From Candidatus Anaerostipes excrementavium (lineage in GTDB: Bacteria > Bacillota > Clostridia > Lachnospirales > Lachnospiraceae), in contig DXEM01000019.1 of assembly GCA_019114985.1 (NCBI GenBank), forward strand, positions 1 through 64,000: a stretch of DNA of 64,000 bases. The letters are read 5' to 3'. Below, in pieces: positions 10,276 to 19,988 of the stretch. A program made the position numbers and the translations under genes. Below the pieces are notes generated by a model, which did not search any database, was not told the origin of the DNA, and saw nothing but the letters and a program-made list of their open reading frames with translations. The first letter of the stretch is position 1; every line of letters begins with the position of its first letter.

Positions 10276-11054
10276 GAAATGTCATCACTTTCTACTGCAT
10301 AGACAAAGGTACGATTATCTTCTTCTTCGTAGCTGCATGTTATAAATGTATATAATTTGCCGATCTTTTTCCGATCTGCTTCGGAAACCCCCGCTGATAC
10401 ATCACTCTTTTTTAAAATCTCCGCTATATAATCCTCTTTCTCTCCCTCATCAGAAAACATGATCGGAATCTTTGTGCTGCCTTTCGCCGCATAAGAAGCG
10501 ATCACCTTCAATGGGATCGTTCTTTCCGGTGTATATAAGATTACATCGTTTTCTTCGTTTATAAACGATTGTTCCCGGAATTTCAAAAGATCCGCAAACA
10601 TCGATCCATCTCTCATATGATGCCCGTAAATCACGCTGTTATCGGACGCAAATTCTTTGTCACAGTTCTTGTCCATAAAAATGGCGCCGGACCGATTCGA
10701 CGTCCCCTGGAACGTACGGCTCAGATATTCATTATTGTCATGACTGATTACAATCGGATAATCGATCTCGGTTCCTTCCATATAGATCCATCCAATTGTA
10801 TCGGAATTCATCTTTCTTAGACCGTCAAAATCAATTTCCTTTCTATCATTTCCTGCGTTTCTTACTTTCCGAATCTCCTGATACTCCTGATCGGCCTGAT
10901 GATAAGCAAAAAGATACTGACCAAGCTTCCAGGCACAGAAAAGAAACGTGATGGTGCAAAGGATCAAAAAGAATGTATATATTTTCTTTCTCAATCCAAT
11001 CCTTCCTCCCTTCCCTTTTTCTATCATCATAACAAAAAAAGCATTTGATTTCAT
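10272..11054 (-). CDS. srtB: Class B sortase
   Basis: IYGHHMRDGSMFADLLKF, TFITCSYEEEDNRTFVYA. Confidence 0.88.
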   Translation of the reverse strand: MKSNAFFVMMIEKGKGGRIGLRKKIYTFFLILCTITFLFCAWKLGQYLFAYHQADQEYQEIRKVRNAGNDRKEIDFDGLRKMNSDTIGWIYMEGTEIDYPIVISHDNNEYLSRTFQGTSNRSGAIFMDKNCDKEFASDNSVIYGHHMRDGSMFADLLKFREQSFINEENDVILYTPERTIPLKVIASYAAKGSTKIPIMFSDEGEKEDYIAEILKKSDVSAGVSEADRKKIGKLYTFITCSYEEEDNRTFVYAVESDDIS

Positions 11055-11097
11055 TGAAAGAAACCAAATACTTTCTTAAATTTATCTTTTTCTATGG

Positions 11098-11352
11098 CTA
11101 TGGCATATGCACCGTGTCTTCTTTCATACGAAAGACACAGCGCCGCTCCAAAACTCCAATCTCTTCTAAGGTAGACATCATCCGATAGACTGTCGCCATT
11201 CCAATCGATGGATCTCGTTTTACCGCTTCGTAATATATCTCTTTGCAGCATTCCCATTGTCCATTCAAAATGATATCCAACAAAATCTTTCTTTGCTTTG
11301 TAATACGCTTCCCATTATGCTGCAATACCTTTTCTACATCTTGTTGACTCAT
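11098..11352 (-). CDS. Short Fur-family winged-helix protein (84 aa) lacking the usual C-terminal metal/dimerisation domain
   Basis: NGKRITKQRKILLDIIL...CCKEIYYEAVKRDPSIGMATVYRMMSTLEEIGVL then stop; two in-frame TAG codons (CCATAGCCATAG). Confidence 0.75.
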   Translation of the reverse strand: MSQQDVEKVLQHNGKRITKQRKILLDIILNGQWECCKEIYYEAVKRDPSIGMATVYRMMSTLEEIGVLERRCVFRMKEDTVHMP

Positions 11353-11458
11353 ACCTATTCACCTTCAACTCCTGTCACATGGTCAACAGATCCGACGCTT
11401 ATGCGCCGGCTCTCTTCCCATTGTTTTTATTGATTATTACTATATAACGGAACATGAA

Positions 11459-11500
11459 GTTAGTCTTTCCTAATCCATATATAGGTTAGCATTTACTAAC
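11459..11500. promoter_or_regulatory. Putative DtxR/MntR-type operator(s) between fur-like and dtxR-like genes
   Basis: GTTAGCATTTACTAAC palindrome at 11485-11500 and related gttagtctttcctaat at 11459-11474. Confidence 0.6.
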
Positions 11501-11603
11501 TCATTTGTCAACCCCTTTTTTGCTTGCTTTACAGTTCTTTTTTCTTATGCTATAATGTGGAAAGATTTTAACGTTATATCTGTTTTTGTAAGGAGGAAGC
11601 TTT

Positions 11604-11987
11604 TTGAAGATACAAGAGTCCGCTGAAAATTATCTGGAAACGATTCTGGTCCTGGGGCAGGCACAGAATACCGTTCGTTCTATCGATATTGTCCACAAGC
11701 TGAATTTTTCCAAACCAAGTGTCAGCGTGGCGATGAAGAATCTTCGTCAAAAGGGACTGATCATTATGGACAGCGACGGACATATTGCCCTTACAGAATC
11801 CGGCCGTCAGATCGCCGAGACGATCTATGAACGTCACACGGTTTTATCAAAGATGCTGATTGATCTGGGCGTGGATCCGGAGATCGCCGCAGACGATGCC
11901 TGCCGAATGGAGCACGTTATCAGTCCGGAAAGCTTTGCGGCAATCAAACAGCACTTAGAACAACGTCAGCCAAAAGACAGCGAATAA
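11604..11987 (+). CDS. DtxR/MntR family metal-dependent repressor
   Basis: ESAENYLETILVLGQ...VRSIDIVHKLNFSKPSVSVAMKNLRQKGLI; start could be a TTG slightly upstream. Confidence 0.9.
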   Translation: MKIQESAENYLETILVLGQAQNTVRSIDIVHKLNFSKPSVSVAMKNLRQKGLIIMDSDGHIALTESGRQIAETIYERHTVLSKMLIDLGVDPEIAADDACRMEHVISPESFAAIKQHLEQRQPKDSE

Positions 11988-12010
11988 GCTTTTCTATTCG
12001 CTTCGCATGT

Positions 12011-12058
12011 AAAAATGCTGTGGATATCATTAGAAATCGATATCCACAGCATTTTTTA
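12011..12058. terminator. Bidirectional rho-independent terminator
   Basis: aaaaatgctgtggatatc attagaaatc gatatccacagcattttttatt. Confidence 0.9.
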
Positions 12059-12063
12059 TTTCT

Positions 12064-12432
12064 TTATAGAATGACTCGAACTTTGTATCCGGCATTTTCT
12101 ACTGCCTGTCGCAGGACGTCATCACTGACTTCTTTTTCATAGGATATCACCGCTTCTTTTGTGTCCAAATAAACTTTCGCGGAAACTCCCTGTATCTGAT
12201 TGATCGCTTCCATTACATTCTGTACACAATGTTCACAATGCATTCCATCAATTTTTATCGTTTTTCTTCCAAGAATCGGACCTGAAAGGATCTTTTCCTT
12301 CATCTTAACTTTCGATGCCTTGGAATTCCCGCCTCCGCAGCAAGACCCTTCTCCCCGAAAATGTTTCAGGCTCTGTTTTGCGGCAAGCACCATCAAAAGG
12401 ATGACTGCTATAATAATTACGGCATCTGCCAT
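12064..12432 (-). CDS. FeoB-associated Cys-rich membrane segment fused to heavy-metal-associated (HMA) domain
   Basis: N-terminal TM + GSCCGGGNSKA, then KTIKIDGMHCEHCVQNV...AGYKVRV. Confidence 0.85.
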   Translation of the reverse strand: MADAVIIIAVILLMVLAAKQSLKHFRGEGSCCGGGNSKASKVKMKEKILSGPILGRKTIKIDGMHCEHCVQNVMEAINQIQGVSAKVYLDTKEAVISYEKEVSDDVLRQAVENAGYKVRVIL

Positions 12433-12454
12433 TTTCTAAACACCTCAAACTTTC

Positions 12455-12586
12455 TTACTTTTCGGACCGCCGTCTGTTCCTCCACTTTTTTATTGCTTGA
12501 AAGCCTTGGTAGAGCAGCATTCCGACGATATAAATACCAATAAAGATTGCAAACATATAAAACATAGAACCTGTAGAATTTCCCAT
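12455..12586 (-). CDS. Small single-TM protein (43 aa) in feo operon
   Basis: ATG..TAA reading MGNSTGSMFYMFAIFIGIYIVGMLLYQGFQAIKKWRNRRRSEK; RBS-like ggagataaggaa upstream; not in ORF track. Confidence 0.6.
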   Translation of the reverse strand: MGNSTGSMFYMFAIFIGIYIVGMLLYQGFQAIKKWRNRRRSEK

Positions 12587-12600
12587 TTCCTTATCTCCTT

Positions 12601-12768
12601 CTATTGGCTCTTCTTTTCATCCAGCGTAAATCCACTGCATCCGGAACAACCGGCACAGCTTCCTCCGCATCCCTGACATCCCCCGGCGTTCTTTGTTTTT
12701 TTACGCCGATTCCGGATGATATAAGCACAATATCCAAAAACGAAGATCAATATAATAATATCTGCCAC
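12601..12768 (-). CDS. FeoB-associated Cys-rich membrane protein (55 aa, GTG start)
   Basis: MADIIILIFVFGYCAYIIRNRRKKTKNAGGCQGCGGSCAGCSGCSGFTLDEKKSQ; not in ORF track. Confidence 0.8.
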   Translation of the reverse strand: MADIIILIFVFGYCAYIIRNRRKKTKNAGGCQGCGGSCAGCSGCSGFTLDEKKSQ

Positions 12769-12865
12769 TTTATGCTACTCCTTTCCAATTCCATCTTCCC
12801 GCTCTATGAAACTTTTTCAAAAGACGGGAAACCGGACGCAGTCTCCCTGCACCCGGTTTTCTGTT

Positions 12866-15052
12866 TTATACGGACTGAACAGACCTCTTAGAATAAACTT
12901 TCTGATTCTTATACGGATCCGGTCTAAACAACAAGAAGAGAAGAATCACTGCGAAGATAATTCCAACTGCAGTTCCGACTCCAAAAGCTCCGCCCATTGC
13001 AAAAGATCCGATCTGATAAACACAAAGGCATACAACATAAGCGAAAACATTCTGGAATAAAATCGCGAACCAGAACCATTTTCTGGACTGCAGCTGCTGT
13101 GCCATCGTAGCGATTGCCGCAAGGCAAGGAGAATCCAATAAGTTAAACAACAGGAAAGAAAATGCTGCTGTCGCACTTGGGAACCATGCCTGCACTGCCT
13201 GACCGACTGTCAGTGGGTTTTCTACATCGTTTGCTCCTACATTTGCTAAAACACCCATCGTAGAAACGATTGCTTCTTTTGCTGTGAATCCGGACAGAGA
13301 AGCTGCTACCGGCTGCCACTCACCGAATCCAAGCGGTGCGAAAATCGGAGCAATTGCGCCTCCAATCACAGCCAATAAACTGTCTGCGCTGTCTTCTACC
13401 ATTCCAAAGCTTCCGCCTGTGAATCCGAAACCGCCTAAGAACCACATCACTACACATGCGAGGAAGAGAATTGTTCCGGCCTTAATAATGAAGCCTTTCA
13501 GTCTTTCCCATACATGGAGCAGTACCGTTTTCGCAGATGGAACGTGATACTGAGGAAGTTCCATAACGAATGGCGCCGGTTTTCCTGAGAATGGTTTTGT
13601 TTTCTTTAAAATAATCGCAGAAACTAAGACTGCAATAATTCCTAAGAAGTACATTGCTGGAGCAACCAAGCCTCCGGCTTCATAGCTTCCTGTCGCATAG
13701 CTGGCCATAACACCGCCCATCAAAGCGATTACCGGAAGTTTCGCTCCGCAAGGGATAAATGTCGCTGTCATAATCGTTAAACGTCTGTCGTTATCCTGCT
13801 CAATCGTCTTAGACGCCATGATACCCGGAATTCCACATCCTGAAGAAATCAGCAGCGGAATGAAACTCTTTCCGGAAAGACCAAAGTGACGGAACACACG
13901 GTCCATGACAAAGGCAATACGAACCATATATCCACAATCTTCTAACAAAGATAAGAACAGGAATAAGATTGCCATCTGAGGAACGAAACCAAGAACGGCT
14001 CCTACACCGCCTATAATACCGTCAACGACCAATCCAAGAACCATATCTCCTGCACCGATACCGGTAAGGAATCCTGATACCGCATCCTGGATCGCTACAA
14101 CAAAGACGTCATTGGTCCAATCTGTTACAATCGTTCCGATTGTTGTTACTGATATGTAATATACCACAAACATCACTGCAACGAAAATCGGAATACCTAA
14201 AATTCGGTTTGTTACGATACGGTCAATTTTGTCGGATACCGTCAGTTTATCTTTTCCTTTTTTTACTGCTGTCTTTACGATCTTCTGAATAAACTGATAA
14301 CGCTGATCTGTTACGATACTTTCCATATCGTCATCGTGTGCCTCTTCGATTTTCTTTCTTGTTTCTTCAACTTTTGATCTCGCAGAAGCTGACAGATCGA
14401 TGGATTCCATAACTTTGCTGTCATTTTCAAGAAGTTTTACCGCATACCATCTTCTCCTATCTTCTGTCACAGATGCAGGAACAACTTTCTTCACATCTTC
14501 TACTGCGCTTTCCAGTTCTTTTGAGAAGATTTCTTTTGGAAGATTTACGGTTTTCTTATTTGCAGTACGAACCGCTTCGTCAATCAACTCATCTAATCCG
14601 GTTTGCTTTAACGCTGACGTCTCGATAATCGGACAATCCAGCAGCATAGATAAACGTTCTGCATCGATTCTGATTCCACGTTTTTCTATTAAGTCTGCCA
14701 TATTCAAAGCAATCACAACCGGAATTCCGGTCTCGATCAGCTGAGTCGTCAAATAAAGATTTCTCTCAATATTGGTAGCATCCACCAAATCAATGATAAC
14801 ATCCGGATTCTCATTCAAAAGGAAATCACGGCTGACCACTTCTTCCAGAGTATACGGTGAAAGTGAATAGATACCCGGCAAATCCGTGATCGTAATATCT
14901 TCGCCTTTCCTTTTTCCTTTTAGTTTACCTTCTTTTTTCTCTACGGTAACCCCCGGCCAGTTACCAACATATTGGTTCGCACCGGTCAAAGCATTGAACA
15001 TGGTTGTTTTCCCACAGTTCGGGTTACCCGCAAGCGCAATGTTAATTGCCAT
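12866..15052 (-). CDS. feoB: Ferrous iron transporter B
   Basis: ALAGNPNCGKTTMFNALTGANQYVGNWPGVTVEKKEG; FeoB membrane core. Confidence 0.98.
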   Translation of the reverse strand: MAINIALAGNPNCGKTTMFNALTGANQYVGNWPGVTVEKKEGKLKGKRKGEDITITDLPGIYSLSPYTLEEVVSRDFLLNENPDVIIDLVDATNIERNLYLTTQLIETGIPVVIALNMADLIEKRGIRIDAERLSMLLDCPIIETSALKQTGLDELIDEAVRTANKKTVNLPKEIFSKELESAVEDVKKVVPASVTEDRRRWYAVKLLENDSKVMESIDLSASARSKVEETRKKIEEAHDDDMESIVTDQRYQFIQKIVKTAVKKGKDKLTVSDKIDRIVTNRILGIPIFVAVMFVVYYISVTTIGTIVTDWTNDVFVVAIQDAVSGFLTGIGAGDMVLGLVVDGIIGGVGAVLGFVPQMAILFLFLSLLEDCGYMVRIAFVMDRVFRHFGLSGKSFIPLLISSGCGIPGIMASKTIEQDNDRRLTIMTATFIPCGAKLPVIALMGGVMASYATGSYEAGGLVAPAMYFLGIIAVLVSAIILKKTKPFSGKPAPFVMELPQYHVPSAKTVLLHVWERLKGFIIKAGTILFLACVVMWFLGGFGFTGGSFGMVEDSADSLLAVIGGAIAPIFAPLGFGEWQPVAASLSGFTAKEAIVSTMGVLANVGANDVENPLTVGQAVQAWFPSATAAFSFLLFNLLDSPCLAAIATMAQQLQSRKWFWFAILFQNVFAYVVCLCVYQIGSFAMGGAFGVGTAVGIIFAVILLFLLFRPDPYKNQKVYSKRSVQSV

Positions 15053-15100
15053 TTCTTCTCCCTCCCTTGAGCACTCGCTCGTTTTTCATGTACTTCTTTT

Positions 15101-15325
15101 CTACGCTAATTTTACTTCTACGCACTGGGCGTCATTTTTTCTTACAGAAAGCTCATAGCCTCTTACTGTGATCTCTACCGGATCTCCCAGAGGCGCTACT
15201 TTTCTGATATACAGCTCACTTCCTTTTGTAATGCCCATATCCATGATTCGCCGCTTATAAGCGCCGTCTCCTTCAATTTTCGCCACTACCACTGTACTTC
15301 CAACTTCTGCTTCTCCTAGAGTCAT
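15101..15325 (-). CDS. feoA: FeoA domain protein
   Basis: MTLGEAEVGSTVVVAKIEGDGAYKRRIMDMGITKGSELYIRKVAPLGDPVEITVRGYELSVRK; ORF extends to 15400 but MTLG start preferred (RBS ggaaggaga). Confidence 0.92.
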   Translation of the reverse strand: MTLGEAEVGSTVVVAKIEGDGAYKRRIMDMGITKGSELYIRKVAPLGDPVEITVRGYELSVRKNDAQCVEVKLA

Positions 15326-15416
15326 CGTTATGTCTCCTTCCTTTTCATAATCATTATTTGCAAATCCTATACAGAATCCACTCTGAAAGCGTTCTCTCAC
15401 TGCATATGTCCGGCCA

Positions 15417-15629
15417 TTAAATCATAATGCGCCTGGCCATATCTTCATTAATCGCAACCCTGGAATCCTTAATATTTACAATCACGTTCCCACCGATTGC
15501 AGATAAAATCACTACCTTTGCTCCGGAAACAAATCCCAGATTTTCTAAAAATCTCTTTGTCTCTTCGTTTCCTCCAACCTTCCGAATGATATTCTCTTCT
15601 CCGGTACCTGCCATAACTAAAGGCATCAT
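15417..15629 (-). CDS. feoA: Second FeoA domain protein
   Basis: MMPLVMAGTGEENIIRKVGGNEETKRFLENLGFVSGAKVVILS. Confidence 0.88.
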   Translation of the reverse strand: MMPLVMAGTGEENIIRKVGGNEETKRFLENLGFVSGAKVVILSAIGGNVIVNIKDSRVAINEDMARRIMI

Positions 15630-15671
15630 ATCTCTCCTTCTTTCATTCCATCATACGTTCTTTTTTCATTC

Positions 15672-15687
15672 GTTAGTATACACTAAC
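15672..15687. promoter_or_regulatory. Putative DtxR/MntR-type operator upstream of feoA
   Basis: GTTAGTATACACTAAC near-perfect palindrome, followed by half-site aagttagtcg. Confidence 0.65.
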
Positions 15688-15849
15688 CTAAGTTAGTCGT
15701 CAAGAACTATTATGTCTTTTTTTCCAAACATCCCAATAAATACTATGAAAATTAAGGTTATTATATTCTAACCCATCTTCTATTACTATCGAATCGTGAT
15801 CTTCGCAGGGTACTTTTTATCTCATAAAAGCGAAGTTTTCCAGTGAACT

Positions 15850-15898
15850 GAAACAGACCTTTCATTATGAACTCATAACGAAAGATCTGTTTCTTATC
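15850..15898. terminator. Hairpin terminator downstream of DUF2325 gene
   Basis: aaacagacctttc...gaaagatctgtttctta. Confidence 0.55.
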
Positions 15899-15900
15899 TT

Positions 15901-16188
15901 TTAAACCGCTGCGCATTTCTCCTCCAAAATTTCCTGAAGAGCCGCCTGGCTGCTTGTATGACAGCGAACGATTTCTATCTTTTTATTCTTGGCCTCCGCA
16001 ACCGCACATTTTACCATTTTATGGGAAACCGTGTTGGTAAATAACACAAGAAGATCCGGCATCCCGATTTTCTTGTTTAATGAAGAAGGCATCTGCGTGA
16101 ATACTTTTGCCTTACATTTATGTTTCTTACAAATCTGCTTATACTGACATACCATACGGTCATGTCCTCCAATAATCACAACACTCAT
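15901..16188 (-). CDS. DUF2325 domain protein
   Basis: MSVVIIGGHDRMVCQYKQICKKHKCKAKVFTQMPSSL. Confidence 0.88.
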   Translation of the reverse strand: MSVVIIGGHDRMVCQYKQICKKHKCKAKVFTQMPSSLNKKIGMPDLLVLFTNTVSHKMVKCAVAEAKNKKIEIVRCHTSSQAALQEILEEKCAAV

Positions 16189-16224
16189 AAAACCTTCCTT
16201 TCCATCCGGCGCCGGATCACAAAA

Positions 16225-16656
16225 CTACAGGGAAGCCAGTTCTTTGCCTAATGCTTTTAAATCATCCTGAGCATCTTCGTCCGGAGCTTCCTGGCATATT
16301 GCATCTTCTCCTCCGTAGACATCCGCTCCTGCTGCCTGCATCTGGTCTGCCCAGTTCCGCATCCATTCGCCGTCTCCCCAGCCGTAAGAGCCGAATAAAC
16401 CGATCTTTTTGCCGGAAGCAAATCCTGTTACTTCATCTACGAATGGTTCCATTACGGATTCTTCCAGCACCTCTACTCCCATAGACGGGCATCCAAGGGC
16501 AAATACAGCTGCATCTTTCAAGTCATCCGCATTTGCTTCTTCTACCGGAATAACTTTTGGTGTCTTGCCGCCTTCGCGGATTCCTTCTGCCACATATTCT
16601 GCCATTGTCTGTGTGTTTCCAGTTCCCGTCCAATATACTACCATGATTTCGTCCAT
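16225..16656 (-). CDS. Flavodoxin
   Basis: MDEIMVVYWTGTGNTQTMAEYVAEG. Confidence 0.95.
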   Translation of the reverse strand: MDEIMVVYWTGTGNTQTMAEYVAEGIREGGKTPKVIPVEEANADDLKDAAVFALGCPSMGVEVLEESVMEPFVDEVTGFASGKKIGLFGSYGWGDGEWMRNWADQMQAAGADVYGGEDAICQEAPDEDAQDDLKALGKELASL

Positions 16657-16680
16657 TTCTTATCCTCCTTATGAACAACT

Positions 16681-17292
16681 CTACGCATAACTTGAAATCT
16701 GATACCTGCCATATGCTTTCATCAGCTGATGCAATGACGTCCCATACTCTACCTGTTTTACCATGTAATAACGGATCCGATCATACGCATCGAACAGCTT
16801 TTTTGTCTCTAAAAGGTTGTCGTACACCTTCCAGTATCCAGAATACAGGTAATTCTGTCCCTGGTATTCCATAAAGCCTAAGACATCACACAGAGGGTAT
16901 CCGAGAATCAATCCGAGTTCATGCGGAAAACCTTGCCGGTCATCTTTATATAATTGGTAGCGTTCCCTAAGCGCATGAAGAATGTCTTTTAGCTGAAAGG
17001 ATGAATATCCACAGTTCTTTAAAAATCTTTGATGTTTGGGAATCATCAAGTACTCCTGTACTTCCTGCTCCCGGTACAAAAGCCACAAACATTTTCCGGA
17101 TCCCGCATGGATCAGCCAAATTTTTATATCGCTGTTTCGGAATGTCTCCACAAGCTCCCTGGAATCCTGAAGATCTAAAGTTACTGTATTGGATGGTTTG
17201 ATTCCCGCAAATACAGGCCCGCAGTGCATTGCTATCTGCATCCGCATGGTCTTTTCCCACTTCACCTGTCTTAATTCTCTTTGATACCTCAT
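16681..17292 (-). CDS. DUF3793 family protein
   Basis: MHCGPVFAGIKPSN...LIHAGSGKCLWLLYR...FPHELGLILGYPLCDVLGFM. Confidence 0.85.
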   Translation of the reverse strand: MRYQRELRQVKWEKTMRMQIAMHCGPVFAGIKPSNTVTLDLQDSRELVETFRNSDIKIWLIHAGSGKCLWLLYREQEVQEYLMIPKHQRFLKNCGYSSFQLKDILHALRERYQLYKDDRQGFPHELGLILGYPLCDVLGFMEYQGQNYLYSGYWKVYDNLLETKKLFDAYDRIRYYMVKQVEYGTSLHQLMKAYGRYQISSYA

Positions 17293-17309
17293 CTGGTTCC
17301 TCCTTTTAA

Positions 17310-17325
17310 GTTAGTTTCGACTAAC
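17310..17325. promoter_or_regulatory. Putative DtxR/MntR-type operator upstream of DUF3793-flavodoxin-DUF2325
   Basis: GTTAGTTTCGACTAAC palindrome immediately upstream of 17292 start. Confidence 0.65.
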
Positions 17326-17458
17326 TAATATGTATCATACGATAGTTTTCCGGAAAAGTCCACACAAAAAGGCGAGAAATATTTTCACTTATCTTCCCGC
17401 CTTGTTTTTTATTCTATTCTGTTTCTCATAATCTATTCAAAAAACGATCTGGAGCTTT

Positions 17459-19192
17459 TTACCAGATGATCTGATCCAGCGCGTCTTTTGCTTCTTTGAT
17501 CCGTTGTCCGTCTTCTTCTGTAATATTCTGAGGCTTCACCTTTTTCATCGTTTTTTGAAGCTCTTTGATTGCTGATTTCACTGCCGCTTTTTCTTCTCTG
17601 GACAGCTCTTTCTTTTTCTCTGTCAAATACTGCTGCCCTTTGTAAATGCTTCTTTCTGCCTCATTGTAAATATCAATAGCTTCCTTTTTCTCCTGATCCT
17701 GATTTTCGTATGCCTGCGCTTCTTTCATTGCGCGGTCGATTTCCTCATCAGAAAGGTTTGAACTTGCCGTGATGGTAATGGACTGTTCCTTTCCTGTTCC
17801 CAAGTCTTTCGCGGATACATTCAAGATTCCATTTACATCGATATCAAAGGTTACTTCAATTTGAGGAACGCCTCTCATGGCGCGCTTGATTCCTTTCAGA
17901 CGGAAATTGCCAATCAGCTTATTATCCCTTGCCATGGCCCTTTCTCCCTGAAGTACCTTAATTTCTACCGCAGTCTGAAAGTTCGCTGCCGTTGTAAATA
18001 CCTGACTGTATCTGGTTGGAATCGTTGTATTACGCTCGATCAGACGAGTCGCAACTCCGCCTGCCGTCTCAATTGACAAAGATAACGGTGTTACATCCAT
18101 CAAAAGAATCTCATTTAAACCGGATTCTCCTGCCATTTTGCCTCCCTGGATTGCCGCTCCCAGGGCAACACATTCGTCTGGATTCAGGCTCTTGCTTGGC
18201 TCCATTCCCGTCAGACGTTTCACTTTCTCGCTGACCGCCGGCATCCTTGTGGATCCTCCGACCAGAAGTACCATATGAAGCTGTGATGCACTGATTCCCG
18301 CATCTGACAGCGCCTGATTCACCGGTCCGGACGTACGGTCTACCAGATCGTCGGTAAGTTCCTGGAATTTTGCTCTGGTCAGCGTAATATCCATATGTTT
18401 TGGACCGCTGCTGTCTGTGGTAATAAACGGCAGATTAATCTGCACCGTCATTGCAGAAGACAGTTCTCTTTTGGCTTTCTCCGCCTCTTCCATAATGCGC
18501 TGGACTGCCGTACGATCCTTTGACAAATCAATTCGCTCCTGACGTTTAAACTCTTCCAAAAGATAATCTACGATTCTGGCGTCAAAGTCATCTCCGCCTA
18601 AATGGTTGTCCCCGGCAGTTGCCAGAACTTCTACGACTCCATCTCCGATTTCAATGATGGAAACGTCAAAGGTTCCGCCGCCTAAATCATATACCATAAT
18701 CTTTTGAGACTGGGACTTGTCAAGTCCGTACGCCAGGGCTGCTGCCGTCGGCTCATTGATAATACGTTCTACCTTAAGGCCTGCAATCTTGCCTGCATCT
18801 TTTGTCGCCTGTCTCTGGGCATCGCTAAAGTATGCAGGAACTGTAATCACTGCCTGCTCTACCGCCTCTCCAAGATACTCTTCTGCATCTTTTTTCAGCT
18901 TTTGTAAGATCATGGCGGAAATCTCCTGAGGACTGTATTTTTTCCCATCAATCTTCACCTTACGGTTGGTCCCCATCTGTCGTTTTACGGAAGCTACCGT
19001 ACGGTCTACATTGGTAACCGCCTGGCGTTTTGCCGGATCTCCAACCAATCTTTCTCCGTTTTTTGAAAAAGCAACGATGGACGGTGTTGTGCGCTGACCT
19101 TCCCCATTCGGGATCACAACAGGCTTTCCTCCTTCCATGACCGCTACGCAGGAGTTGGTCGTTCCTAAATCAATTCCAATAATCTTGCTCAT
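17459..19192 (-). CDS. Hsp70 (DnaK-like), 577 aa from MSKIIGID start, short C-terminus
   Basis: [42 protein letters not shown]; no EEVK-like tail; ORF track start at 19285 is upstream of likely start. Confidence 0.95.
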   Translation of the reverse strand: MSKIIGIDLGTTNSCVAVMEGGKPVVIPNGEGQRTTPSIVAFSKNGERLVGDPAKRQAVTNVDRTVASVKRQMGTNRKVKIDGKKYSPQEISAMILQKLKKDAEEYLGEAVEQAVITVPAYFSDAQRQATKDAGKIAGLKVERIINEPTAAALAYGLDKSQSQKIMVYDLGGGTFDVSIIEIGDGVVEVLATAGDNHLGGDDFDARIVDYLLEEFKRQERIDLSKDRTAVQRIMEEAEKAKRELSSAMTVQINLPFITTDSSGPKHMDITLTRAKFQELTDDLVDRTSGPVNQALSDAGISASQLHMVLLVGGSTRMPAVSEKVKRLTGMEPSKSLNPDECVALGAAIQGGKMAGESGLNEILLMDVTPLSLSIETAGGVATRLIERNTTIPTRYSQVFTTAANFQTAVEIKVLQGERAMARDNKLIGNFRLKGIKRAMRGVPQIEVTFDIDVNGILNVSAKDLGTGKEQSITITASSNLSDEEIDRAMKEAQAYENQDQEKKEAIDIYNEAERSIYKGQQYLTEKKKELSREEKAAVKSAIKELQKTMKKVKPQNITEEDGQRIKEAKDALDQIIW

Positions 19193-19223
19193 GATATTTC
19201 CTCCATTTCCCTTCACCTTCCAA

Positions 19224-19988
19224 CTATATGCCGTAAGGACTTCCGCAGCAGAATCCTCCTCCGCCGCAGCATAAATTGCAAGCAATATTCAACATACACA
19301 GTTTCATGCACCAATCGCCGCCGGAAGCATATGGACTTTCATAATTTCTCTGCCTCTGCTGATACCAATTCCCATTTCCTTCTAACTGATTCACCAGCGC
19401 CTGATACTCCCCGTTTCCAGGTTCCATCTGCGCTGCTCTTCTGGCGTGTTCCATTGCCGTTACATTATTTCCCAGTCCGACATTGGCGCAGGCGCTGTAA
19501 TAATACCATCTCGCATTGCGTCTTCCTTGTTCCATGCCGTCCAGCACATTTCTAGCTTCCTGATAATAGCCGTTGCGTACATAATTTCCCGCCGCACGCA
19601 GATGGCTGTCTTTCTCATATCCTGTGCTGGTCTGCCTCTGCTGACCTCCATATCCATAGCCTCCGAAGCCGCCAAATCCACCGAAAAATTCCTCAAACGG
19701 ATCCCTTTGACCTCCGTAAGGATTCCCCTGACCGCCATAAGGATTTCCCTGGCTTCCATAAGGGTTTCCCTGGGCTCCGCCGTAGCTGCTTTGACTATAT
19801 CCTTCGGTCTTTTCTTTCATGACCTGCTGATACGCCTGCTGGATCTGCTTAAACTTTTCCTCCGCAGCTTTTGGATTATCCAGATTCGCATCCGGATGAT
19901 ATTTTCTGCTCAGCTTTTTATATGCTTTTTTTATCTCTTCTTCCGAAGCGTCCCGCGACACTCCGAGGATTTCATATGGATCCGTCAT
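19224..19988 (-). CDS. J-domain protein with QGNPYGG repeats, TPR-like region and Cys-rich C-terminus
   Basis: [74 protein letters not shown]. Confidence 0.9.
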   Translation of the reverse strand: MTDPYEILGVSRDASEEEIKKAYKKLSRKYHPDANLDNPKAAEEKFKQIQQAYQQVMKEKTEGYSQSSYGGAQGNPYGSQGNPYGGQGNPYGGQRDPFEEFFGGFGGFGGYGYGGQQRQTSTGYEKDSHLRAAGNYVRNGYYQEARNVLDGMEQGRRNARWYYYSACANVGLGNNVTAMEHARRAAQMEPGNGEYQALVNQLEGNGNWYQQRQRNYESPYASGGDWCMKLCMLNIACNLCCGGGGFCCGSPYGI

